A stretch of DNA of 64,000 bases, taken from a bacterium M00.F.Ca.ET.205.01.1.1 (GTDB lineage Bacteria > Pseudomonadota > Alphaproteobacteria > Rhizobiales > Rhizobiaceae). The stretch is from positions 248,001 to 312,000 of the forward strand of contig SRUQ01000007.1 in assembly GCA_004791255.1 (NCBI GenBank), in the 5' to 3' direction. The translations under genes and the position numbers were made by a program. The stretch's first letter is position 1; every line of letters begins with the position of its first letter. Under the pieces are notes generated by a model. That model saw only the letters and a program-made list of their open reading frames with translations, was not told where the DNA came from and searched no databases. This document shows, in pieces, positions 51,870 to 60,144 of the stretch.

Positions 51870-54104
51870 TCACCCCATCTCCGCGGTCCCATCCAGATAC
51901 TGCGTCAGCGCGCAGACCAGATGATAAAAAATGCTGGCGGGCACGTCTGATGCCTGTGAGCGGCCGCGCTCGTCGATGCGGTCGATCCAGAGCCCGAGCG
52001 GCGCGGGGTCGATGTGCCAGCGGAACAGCCGGCCGACGCGCGCCTCGATCTCGGGCTTGAGGTCGGGGCCGCCCGTGCTGTCCAGCGCGAGTGCCGCCTT
52101 GATCGCTTCGGCCTGCGGCCAGCCGCGCGAGACCGTGTCGAGCGGCAGGCCCTGGCGCGACACGGCGCCGTAGGAAAGGCCGGTGGCGCGGTTGAGGCCG
52201 TTGGCAACGGCCGAGGCATAGAGCTTGCGGGCAAAGGCATTGAGGTCGGTCTGGCCGCTGCGCGTGGCGAAATCGACAAGCAGCGAGGCCCACTCGAAAT
52301 GATGGCCGGGCTCGGTCCATGTGCCTTTCTCGCCCAGCGGCTTCCAACTATCATCGAAATATTCACCCAGCGTCCAGCTTTCGGCATCGAAGAAGTGGCT
52401 GCGAAAGAGGTCGATGATGCGCGAGGCGCGACGCAGATAGGCGCGCTCACCGGTCGCCTGATGCCAGGCGAGGAAGGCCTCGAGCAGATGCATATGTGGG
52501 TCGGAGCGCCGCTCGCCCTCGCCGTCAGAGGTTTCGAGGAAGCCGGTCATGCGGCTGTCCTCGAGATGGGCATCGAGAAAGACGAAGGTTTCCTCGCCGA
52601 GCCGCAAGGCATCGGGGTGGCCCGATATATGGGCGTGCGCCAGCGCCAGGAGCACGCAGGAATGATCGTAGGCATCCTCGATCGGATCGGCGACCGAGCC
52701 GTCGACATTGAGCGTGCGCACCCAGCCGCCTCGATCGGTGCGGCCCTTGCCGGCCATGAAGTCGATGCCGTGCGCGATGAGCTGGTCGGCGGGGCCGTCC
52801 CAGCCGCGCTCCTTGGCGACCGCGAAGGCGTAGACCTGCCGCGCCTGCGTGCGCATGCGCTTGGGCTTGATCAGCGGCGAGGCATCGAAGCCGAGTGCTT
52901 CGTGAAAGCCGCCATGGCGCTTGTCGACGCCCGCAGTCGACCATAACGGCAAGGTTTCCTCGAACAGCCAGTGGTGCACGCGCCGCCGCCAGGCGCCGCT
53001 CTCGATGACGCGGTCGGGCGCCGGCGTAAATCTCGTCTCCAGCCGGCCGGATTTCTCCAGCTGTTCGACGATTTTCTTGACATGCTGGCTGTGGCTGACC
53101 GGCGCCACGAAAGTGGCATCCGATGTGGAAACGATGGCGACATCCTTCATGCCGATGGCCGACAGCAGGCGGCCTTCGCTGCGGATGTAGGCGTTTTCGC
53201 AGTCAATGGCGACGACATCGCCGACGATGACATTTCCGTCCTTGTCGGACGGGCCGACATCGAGCAGCGACTGCCACGAGCCGAGGTCGTTCCAGCGGAA
53301 ACCGGCCGGCACCATGGCGATGTCGCTCGCGCGTTCCATGACCGCATAGTCGATCGACGTCGAAGGAATGGCGGCATAGAGGTCCAGCGGCATGTAGAGG
53401 CCGGACAGGTCCGACGTCGCCGCCTTGAAGGCAGCCTCCGTGGCCTGCCATATACCAGGTTCGAAAGCCGCGAAGGCATCTCGCATGACGCCGGCGCGAA
53501 ACAGGAAGATGCCGGTGTTCCAGTAGAAAGTGCCGGCTTGGAGATATCCTTGCGCGGTGGCGAGATCCGGCTTCTCGACAAAGCGCGAAACGTCGAACAC
53601 GCCGTTGTTCCCGCCCGACACCTCGATATAGCCATAGCCGGTTTCGGGCTGCGTGGGCTTGCGGCCGAACACCACCAGCCTGCCGGCACGCGCCGCGGCC
53701 GCACCCGCCTCGATGCTCTGCCAGAACTCGCGTCCGGTTGAAATCTCATGGTCGGACGGCACCACCAGCACCAGTTCATCGCCGAACTCGGAGAGCGTGC
53801 GCAGCGTGGCCAGCGCCACGGCGGCGGCGGTGTTGCGCCCCGTGGGCTCGAACAGCGGACCGCCGCCTGCGAGGTCAATGCCGGCAAGGTCGGCACGGAC
53901 GCGCTCGGCATGGCGCTCGGACGCGATGAGAAAAATCGGTGTCTCGCCTTCCTCCCTTGCCTCCAGACGGCGCAAGGTCTTGGCCAGCATCGATCCGTCG
54001 CCGGAGAGGTCATGGAACTGCTTCGGATTGTCCTCGCGCGACAGCGGCCAGAGCCGCGAGCCGACACCGCCGCTCATGACGAAACTGACGATGCGCTGGC
54101 TCAT
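51870..54104 (-). CDS. Fused mannose-1-phosphate guanylyltransferase / AGE-family isomerase
   Basis: A 744-aa two-domain enzyme. Residues about 1-350 are the nucleotidyltransferase making GDP-mannose (MSGGVGSRLWPLSREDNPKQ, RFVEKPD, GFRWNDLGSW). The rest is an (alpha/alpha)6 barrel of the N-acylglucosamine 2-epimerase/mannose isomerase family (EDAYDHSCVLLALAH, EPGHHFEWASLL, LPLDTVSRGWPQAEAIKA), with barrel His residues. Most bacterial ManC proteins carry a cupin phosphomannose isomerase instead, so the AGE barrel may be a non-homologous replacement. Start set at 54104 (MSQRIVSFVMSGG). Product supplies exopolysaccharide or LPS mannose/fucose. Confidence 0.9.
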   Translation of the reverse strand: MSQRIVSFVMSGGVGSRLWPLSREDNPKQFHDLSGDGSMLAKTLRRLEAREEGETPIFLIASERHAERVRADLAGIDLAGGGPLFEPTGRNTAAAVALATLRTLSEFGDELVLVVPSDHEISTGREFWQSIEAGAAAARAGRLVVFGRKPTQPETGYGYIEVSGGNNGVFDVSRFVEKPDLATAQGYLQAGTFYWNTGIFLFRAGVMRDAFAAFEPGIWQATEAAFKAATSDLSGLYMPLDLYAAIPSTSIDYAVMERASDIAMVPAGFRWNDLGSWQSLLDVGPSDKDGNVIVGDVVAIDCENAYIRSEGRLLSAIGMKDVAIVSTSDATFVAPVSHSQHVKKIVEQLEKSGRLETRFTPAPDRVIESGAWRRRVHHWLFEETLPLWSTAGVDKRHGGFHEALGFDASPLIKPKRMRTQARQVYAFAVAKERGWDGPADQLIAHGIDFMAGKGRTDRGGWVRTLNVDGSVADPIEDAYDHSCVLLALAHAHISGHPDALRLGEETFVFLDAHLEDSRMTGFLETSDGEGERRSDPHMHLLEAFLAWHQATGERAYLRRASRIIDLFRSHFFDAESWTLGEYFDDSWKPLGEKGTWTEPGHHFEWASLLVDFATRSGQTDLNAFARKLYASAVANGLNRATGLSYGAVSRQGLPLDTVSRGWPQAEAIKAALALDSTGGPDLKPEIEARVGRLFRWHIDPAPLGLWIDRIDERGRSQASDVPASIFYHLVCALTQYLDGTAEMG

Positions 54105-54294
54105 TCGGGTCTCACACTGCGAAAGTATTTGATAGCCGGTTGCTAGCATACAAGCTTTGAGCGGTGTTAGTCCGACCGGGGCTGCGCAGGGATGCCAGCC
54201 ACACGCGCGGCGAAAGCTGACGAAATGCTGAGAAGTGCTGCCATTGCCGCTTGCAGGATCGAAAAGCGGCGGCTATAAGCCCGCGGTCTGGTCA

Positions 54295-54371
54295 CGGAGT
54301 GTAGCGCAGCCTGGTAGCGCACCTCGTTCGGGACGAGGGGGTCGCAGGTTCAAATCCTGCCACTCCGACCA
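54295..54371 (+). tRNA. tRNA-Pro (anticodon CGG)
   Basis: A 77-nt cloverleaf with encoded CCA end. Acceptor stem CGGAGTG/CACTCCG, D-arm GCGCAGCCTGGTAGCGC, anticodon stem CCTCG/CGAGG around TTCGGGA (anticodon CGG at 54329-54331, reading CCG), and T-arm with GGTTCAAATCC. All stems pair without mismatch. No duplicate of the 3' end is seen in the window, so no integrated element is indicated. Confidence 0.97.
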
Positions 54372-54537
54372 GAAAAAACAGTGAGTTAGCGCATCCCGAC
54401 TTTGGCGCTACACCTGATATCCCACGTTGGAATGTATCGTCCGCGGTGACGCGGTTCGATTTCAAACTTTTCCGTCTCCCGCCGAGGAAACCAAAGGTTT
54501 CGCCCGCGACCGCGAGCACACGAGGAAAAATGGCGAA

Positions 54538-54562
54538 CCCGGCTTCCAACGGAAGAGCCGGG
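54538..54562 (-). terminator. Intrinsic terminator of the His-rich protein gene
   Basis: Stem CCCGGCTTCC/GGAAG-A-GCCGGG with one bulged base, 15 nt after the stop at 54577. On the minus strand it is followed by TTCGCCATTTTT. Confidence 0.7.
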
Positions 54563-54576
54563 CCCGCAATGGACGA

Positions 54577-54867
54577 TCAATAGCCGTCGTTTCCGATCAC
54601 TACACGGTGATGATATCGTTGGTGGCGTAGAGGGCTGACTGAGCCCGTAACGATCACAGTATCTCGACGGTGATGCCTGCGACCATGGTCGTAGAACGCT
54701 ACCGTGCCGTGGTGACGGTGATGCAGGCGCTGGCCATCCTCGTTGATGATCCTGACCTTGTGGTGGTTTCGGTGGTGGGTTTTGATCACAACATCGGCCT
54801 CGGCTGCCGAAGCCACAGCCGGCAATCCGATGAGAAGCGCCAGGGCGCACACGATCATTGGTTTCAT
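54577..54867 (-). CDS. Small secreted histidine-rich protein
   Basis: A 96-aa protein with a signal peptide (MKPMIVCALALLIGLPAVA, cleavage near ASA). The mature part has 14 His residues, mostly in pairs (THHRNHHK, LHHRHH, RRHHRR, QRYHHR), which could bind metal ions or simply be polybasic. It has a GGAGAGA ribosome binding site and an EcfG-type promoter 41 bp upstream, and ends in its own terminator. No family is recognised. It belongs to a local group of small stress-type proteins. Confidence 0.78.
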   Translation of the reverse strand: MKPMIVCALALLIGLPAVASAAEADVVIKTHHRNHHKVRIINEDGQRLHHRHHGTVAFYDHGRRHHRRDTVIVTGSVSPLRHQRYHHRVVIGNDGY

Positions 54868-54907
54868 GGGATTCTCTCCACGCCTTTCAATTGCCCTTCG
54901 TTGGATA

Positions 54908-54932
54908 AACCCCGGCGATTCCCTTTGGTTCC
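54908..54932 (-). promoter_or_regulatory. EcfG-type promoter of the His-rich protein gene
   Basis: Minus strand GGAAC, 17 nt, GTT; the -10 element ends 40 bp from the ATG at 54867. Confidence 0.65.
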
Positions 54933-55074
54933 GGCTTTTCCCCGGGGTCGATCAAGCCTGCCGCGATCGCCTAGGCCATATCGGCCCAAAGGTGGCCTCG
55001 GCTTTGGGACAACGACATGCATGAAAAACAAAGACTAAAGCCCGTCGCATAAATCCGTTTCGACGCGACGCGCT

Positions 55075-55380
55075 TCAGGGCTGGGTGGGGGCTGGCTCTC
55101 GCTCATGGTACCTGCAAAGGACGATGCGGCTCGAGGCGTCAGTCACACTGATATCAGGCAGCACGACTATCTGGCTCCAGAAGTCGCAATGTCTGGATAT
55201 CGCCTCCGGGAGGTCGTTCGAGATTATGCCGGAGATAATTGCGACATCGCCTTCGCTGCAGTTCGTCTTTCCGGAAAGCTGAGCCGCCGCGGCCACTATC
55301 TTGCATGACCGCTCCTCCTCCGCGTGCAAGGGGGCGCAGCAAACAAGGGCAATAGCCGCGGCTAGAACTGGATTGCGCAT
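55075..55380 (-). CDS. Small secreted hypothetical protein with four cysteines
   Basis: A 101-aa protein from the ATG at 55380 (MRNPVLAAAIALVCCAPLHA is a signal peptide, cleaved before EEER). The mature part has Cys in RSCKIV, TNCSEG, RHCDFW and VLCRYH, giving two likely disulfides in the periplasm. A GGGA ribosome binding site sits 6 nt before the ATG; the longer frame from 55461 spoils the signal peptide. I recognise no family. It has no GGAAC-type promoter of its own that I can find. Confidence 0.65.
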   Translation of the reverse strand: MRNPVLAAAIALVCCAPLHAEEERSCKIVAAAAQLSGKTNCSEGDVAIISGIISNDLPEAISRHCDFWSQIVVLPDISVTDASSRIVLCRYHEREPAPTQP

Positions 55381-55444
55381 ACGAATTCCCGGCTCGACTG
55401 GCATTCCATCAACTGGCTTAAGTGCAGCAGACTGTTGAAATTGA

Positions 55445-55480
55445 GGGTTCGCCCGCCGCATGGCAGCGGCGAACGAACCC
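55445..55480 (-). terminator. Candidate terminator of the 30-aa membrane protein gene
   Basis: Two-part hairpin GGGTTCG/CGAACCC with inner CGCCGC/GCGGCG, 68 nt after the stop at 55548 on the minus strand. The following minus sequence TCAATTTC is only mildly T-rich. Confidence 0.45.
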
Positions 55481-55547
55481 TATCGGCGCAGGAAGGGACG
55501 AAACTGCGCCGATCAGCAAACTTTCATTGCCGGATGTCATCGACGAT

Positions 55548-55640
55548 CTAGCCAAGGCTAAATCCAATCACCATGAAGGTGATTGCCACAGCGAAGATCG
55601 GGGCAAGCAGCCAGCGCGCTTGATCGACACTCCTCTCCAT
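55548..55640 (-). CDS. Single-span membrane microprotein (30 aa)
   Basis: An open frame of 31 codons starting ATG at 55640, with a canonical GGAGG ribosome binding site 5 nt upstream and an EcfG-type promoter whose -10 ends 25 bp before the ATG. The product begins MERSVDQARW and ends GFSLG. Residues about 11-30 are a continuous hydrophobic stretch (LLAPIFAVAITFMVI) that would span the membrane once, with a short charged N-terminus. I recognise no family. Too short for ordinary gene callers, but promoter, ribosome binding site and hydrophobic pattern together make it credible. Confidence 0.7.
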   Translation of the reverse strand: MERSVDQARWLLAPIFAVAITFMVIGFSLG

Positions 55641-55664
55641 TTGTTCCTCCTTGCTGCAGCGGAG

Positions 55665-55689
55665 AACGGTCGCAAATAGTGACCGTTCC
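55665..55689 (-). promoter_or_regulatory. EcfG-type promoter of the 30-aa membrane protein gene
   Basis: Minus strand GGAAC, 17 nt, GTT, here preceded by C so the full CGTT -10 form is present. It is the best match of the five in the window. Confidence 0.7.
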
Positions 55690-55725
55690 GGGTGATGTCG
55701 CCGGTGAGACTATTGCGTTTTGGCA

Positions 55726-55741
55726 TGGGACTTATGTCCCA
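55726..55741. promoter_or_regulatory. Palindromic candidate operator between divergent stress genes
   Basis: TGGGAC-TTAT-GTCCCA, a perfect 6-bp dyad with a 4-bp AT centre. It lies between the two divergent EcfG-type promoters. The form recalls operators of NarL/FixJ-type response regulators, such as the mycobacterial DosR box, but the binding protein is unknown. Confidence 0.5.
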
Positions 55742-55769
55742 CATCCCATCCGACCGAAGCCCGGCCCCG

Positions 55770-55794
55770 GGAACGTTTGCAATTTTCCCAAGTT
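55770..55794 (+). promoter_or_regulatory. EcfG-type promoter of the DUF1236 gene
   Basis: GGAAC, 17 nt, GTT on the plus strand, ending 51 bp before the ATG at 55846. Confidence 0.65.
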
Positions 55795-55845
55795 CGGTGC
55801 CTGGCGAGGACGAGGTCGTCCTGCGCCGGCCCGAAGGAGGAAATC

Positions 55846-56145
55846 ATGAGAATGCATATTACCGGAGCCGCCGCGGCTTTTTTGCTGCTTGCAGGTGTCG
55901 GCGCGGCTGCGGCCGAGGACATCATTATTCAGCCCGAACAGGAAACGGTCATTCGTGAGTACGTCAAGAAGCAGCCGCTCGCGTCCGTTAAGCTTCCCGG
56001 CGTGGAACTCAATCTCGGCACGGCTTTGCCGGACACAGTCGAGCTCCATGAAGTTCCCAACGTCAAATACCGTTACGTCGTGATCGACAACCAGACGGTT
56101 CTGGTCGATCCGGGCACGCGCAAGATCGTCAAGGTCATCCAGTAA
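55846..56145 (+). CDS. DUF1236 domain-containing exported protein
   Basis: A 99-aa protein with signal peptide (MRMHITGAAAAFLLLAGVGA, cleavage near AAA-ED). The mature part fits DUF1236: LPGVELNLGTALPDTVELHE followed by YRYVVIDNQTVLVDPGTRKI. These are small periplasmic proteins of Hyphomicrobiales with unknown function, often in stress regulons. An AAGGAGGAAATC ribosome binding site and an EcfG-type promoter precede the ATG at 55846. An 11-bp hairpin follows the stop. Confidence 0.88.
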   Translation: MRMHITGAAAAFLLLAGVGAAAAEDIIIQPEQETVIREYVKKQPLASVKLPGVELNLGTALPDTVELHEVPNVKYRYVVIDNQTVLVDPGTRKIVKVIQ

Positions 56146-56150
56146 AACAA

Positions 56151-56177
56151 GGACAGCCCGCGATATGCGGGCTGTCC
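56151..56177 (+). terminator. Perfect 11-bp hairpin after the DUF1236 gene
   Basis: GGACAGCCCGC/GCGGGCTGTCC with loop GATAT, 5 nt after the stop. No T-run follows; instead AAAGGGGG comes next and looks like the ribosome binding site of the next gene. It may stop or slow transcription partly, or stabilise the DUF1236 mRNA. Confidence 0.6.
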
Positions 56178-56194
56178 AAAGGGGGTAGCCACCG

Positions 56195-56398
56195 ATGCCG
56201 AACCGCGGAACTGCAGCATCCGAAGCCATGCGAGTGCGTGTAGGTGACCTCAAGGCTGGGATGCAGGCCGCCCAGATCAGCGAGAGCGACGTAGAGACTT
56301 TTCAAAAGATCGCCGCCAAGATGGAAGGCGGCTCGGGTCGGATTGATGGCGACGACCTGATCGCCGCTTCCTTCGTTGCCGGCCCGGACGCGGACTAA
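56195..56398 (+). CDS. Small hypothetical protein (67 aa)
   Basis: A soluble 67-aa product starting MPNRGTAASEAMRVRVGDL, helix-rich, without signal peptide or membrane segment. The purine-rich AAAGGGGG about 9 nt before the ATG is a plausible ribosome binding site. It lies 17 nt after a hairpin and 12 nt before the next gene, so it is probably in a transcript with both neighbours. No family recognised. Confidence 0.6.
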   Translation: MPNRGTAASEAMRVRVGDLKAGMQAAQISESDVETFQKIAAKMEGGSGRIDGDDLIAASFVAGPDAD

Positions 56399-56410
56399 GA
56401 CCTGACTGCC

Positions 56411-56848
56411 ATGCCGACAATCAGCAAACTCTTTGATTCCCGTGCTGAAGCAGCGCGGGCCGCGACCGACCTCGTTGCAGCGGGCGTCCCTCGCGTCCAG
56501 ATCGCGGTTATCGGCCCCTACAGCGACGAGCTGGCGGGGCTGTGGGCATTTCCAGGCGCCATTCTTGGTGCAGCGGCCGGCGGTTTTGTCTGGCTAGGCG
56601 CACTTCATAGTATCGACCCATTCGCAGCGGGACTGTCGGCAACGGCTCTGCTGGGTGCCGTCTGTGGCGGTCTTGCTGGCGGGCTGCTCGGAGCATTCGC
56701 CACTGCCGCCCTCAAGCCAGATAAAGCGGGTACTGCCGAAGGAATCATCCTGGTGACGGCGCAGGTCGACGATGACGAAACAGAAATCGCTCAGGCGGTG
56801 CTCGGCGTTTACATCCCCACAACAGCCCTCGCCGCCGCAGCGGCATGA
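56411..56848 (+). CDS. Glycine-zipper membrane protein with stress-protein-like N-terminus
   Basis: A 145-aa protein. Residues 1-38 (SKLFDSRAEAARAATDLVAA, IAVIGPY) look like the alpha/beta start of general stress protein 17M/YflT-type domains. Two Gly/Ala-rich membrane segments follow (WAFPGAILGAAAGGFVWLGA and LLGAVCGGLAGGLLGAFA), then a strand-like return GIILVTAQVDDDETEIAQAV. The pattern is known in unnamed bacterial membrane stress proteins. It follows the 67-aa gene by 12 nt without an evident ribosome binding site. Function unknown. Confidence 0.72.
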   Translation: MPTISKLFDSRAEAARAATDLVAAGVPRVQIAVIGPYSDELAGLWAFPGAILGAAAGGFVWLGALHSIDPFAAGLSATALLGAVCGGLAGGLLGAFATAALKPDKAGTAEGIILVTAQVDDDETEIAQAVLGVYIPTTALAAAAA

Positions 56849-56993
56849 GCTTGCTGAAAAGGCCATTCAGTCGATCTTAGACCGCACTCACAGGTAGTTT
56901 CCGTCGATTTGCAAACTTTGATGAAATAGTCGTCGGCTCAAGGTGGTTCGATGAATATGATAAGGCCCGCGAAACTGGTTGGCTGATGTGGGT

Positions 56994-57338
56994 ATGAACT
57001 TATTTTCCGGGACAGCCTCGCTCCCTGTTCTCGTGATGGCGCTGGCCCTCGTCGCGGGCTGTTCGTCGATCGGCAGAACCGTCGATCCGGCGAAATACGA
57101 CAGCATGAACTGCACAGAACTCAACAGCGCGCTGGGGAGCACCGCCCGCGACATCTCGCAAACGGCGATCACCCGCGGCAAGGTCGCGAACACCAGCGTT
57201 CCGCGCTGGCTGCTGGGCGGTACGCGCGTGAAGACCGCGGTCGCAGACCGCGAAACCGCCAGCATCGAACGTCTGAAGCGGCAGCAGGATGCCATTGCCG
57301 CGACACGGGCGCGCAAGTGCGCGAGATCAACCGACTGA
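56994..57338 (+). CDS. Small lipoprotein
   Basis: A 114-aa protein. MNLFSGTASLPVLVMALALV leads into the lipobox LVAGC, so it should be lipid-anchored through Cys after cleavage. The mature part is helical and charged (MNCTELNSALGSTARDISQT, IERLKRQQDAIAATRARKCA), resembling small envelope lipoproteins of rhizobia. Start set at 56994, since the ATG at 56979 only lengthens the n-region. The ribosome binding site is weak. Convergent with the oligopeptide transporter ATPase. Confidence 0.75.
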   Translation: MNLFSGTASLPVLVMALALVAGCSSIGRTVDPAKYDSMNCTELNSALGSTARDISQTAITRGKVANTSVPRWLLGGTRVKTAVADRETASIERLKRQQDAIAATRARKCARSTD

Positions 57339-57386
57339 GCGATCAGACGTTGGGTTGGGATGCCGGCTACCGCCAGGCGGCGGGCC

Positions 57387-59006
<1,620 letters not shown>

Positions 59007-59022
59007 CTTAGCGGTCTCCATC

Positions 59023-60144
59023 CTATCGATCTCTCGGGTCGAGTGCGTCGCGCAGGCCATCGCCGACGAAATTCAGAGCGAACAGCGTCGAGACGAGGAA
59101 AAAGGCGGGGAACAAGAGCAGCCAGTTGGCAGTTCCGATGTTCTTGGCGCCGACTGAAATCAGCACGCCCCAGCTGGTCATCGGCTCCTGCACGCCGAGT
59201 CCGAGGAATGACAGAAAACTCTCCAGGATGATGACCTGCGGCACCAGCAGCGTCATGTAGATGACGACCGGGCCAAGCAGGTTGGGAATGACATGGCGCA
59301 GCAGGATGCCGCGCTGGCCGACACCCATCGCTTCGGCCGCCTGGACATACTCCTGGCGGCGGATCGACAGCGCCTGGCCGCGCACGATGCGGGCCATGTC
59401 GAGCCACAGCACCGCACCCACTGCCAGGAACATCAACACGAAGTTGCGGCCGAAGAACACCACCAGCATGATGACGAAGAAGATGAAGGGCAAGGAATAG
59501 AGCACGTCAACGATGCGCATCATCACCTCGTCGACCCGGCCGCCGGAAAAACCCGAAGCGGCGCCATAAATCACACCAATCACTACCGCCACGACGCCGG
59601 CGAGCAGGCCGATGGCGAGCGAGATGCGTCCGGCCATCAACGTGCGCGACAGCAGATCGCGGCCGGTGTTGTCGGTGCCGAACAGGAAATATTGCTGCTT
59701 GACCGCCGCGCTCATCGTCACTTCGAGACCGTCGGGCGACTTGCTCTCGATCTTGGTGTCGTCAAAGGCATCGGAACGGTCGAGATAGCGGATGTTGCGG
59801 TCGTCGATCGGCTTGGCCGACTTGACGGTGACGAAGACCTGATTGCCTTCCTGGTGCCACTCCTTGATGTCGACGCGCATACGCTTGATCGCTTCATTGA
59901 GCGCCGTCTCGATCATGTCGGGCTTCGGGTAGGACGACAGGCTTGGCGGCATGCGCACATAGTCGGCATAAATGGTCGTGTACTGGTGCGGCACGAACCA
60001 CGGCCCGAAGACGCTGATGATGGCGATCAGGATGAGGTAGTAGAGGCTGAACATGGCGGCGCGATTGGCCTTGAGCCGCGCCCAGGCATCGCCCCAGAGC
60101 GAGCGGCCGACGATTACCGGAGCCGTGGCTGCAATGTCAGTCAT
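59023..60144 (-). CDS. Peptide ABC transporter permease, OppC type with large periplasmic insert
   Basis: A 373-aa permease. After the first span (residues about 31-50, FSLYYLILIAIISVFGPWFV) there is a long hydrophilic insert of roughly 100 residues (with DMIETALNEAIKRMRVDIKE and IRYLDRSDAFDD) before the conserved DNTGRDLLSRTLMAGRISL. The usual five further spans and the EAA loop (EYVQAAEAMGVGQRGILLRH) follow. OppC proteins are commonly about 280-300 aa, so the insert is the notable part and may contact the binding protein. The start overlaps the OppB end by 8 nt. Confidence 0.92.
   Translation of the reverse strand: MTDIAATAPVIVGRSLWGDAWARLKANRAAMFSLYYLILIAIISVFGPWFVPHQYTTIYADYVRMPPSLSSYPKPDMIETALNEAIKRMRVDIKEWHQEGNQVFVTVKSAKPIDDRNIRYLDRSDAFDDTKIESKSPDGLEVTMSAAVKQQYFLFGTDNTGRDLLSRTLMAGRISLAIGLLAGVVAVVIGVIYGAASGFSGGRVDEVMMRIVDVLYSLPFIFFVIMLVVFFGRNFVLMFLAVGAVLWLDMARIVRGQALSIRRQEYVQAAEAMGVGQRGILLRHVIPNLLGPVVIYMTLLVPQVIILESFLSFLGLGVQEPMTSWGVLISVGAKNIGTANWLLLFPAFFLVSTLFALNFVGDGLRDALDPRDR

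Noticed and set aside
54295..54371. tRNA-Pro as an attachment site of an integrated element
   Set aside because: No repeat of the tRNA 3' end, integrase or phage gene is present in the window.
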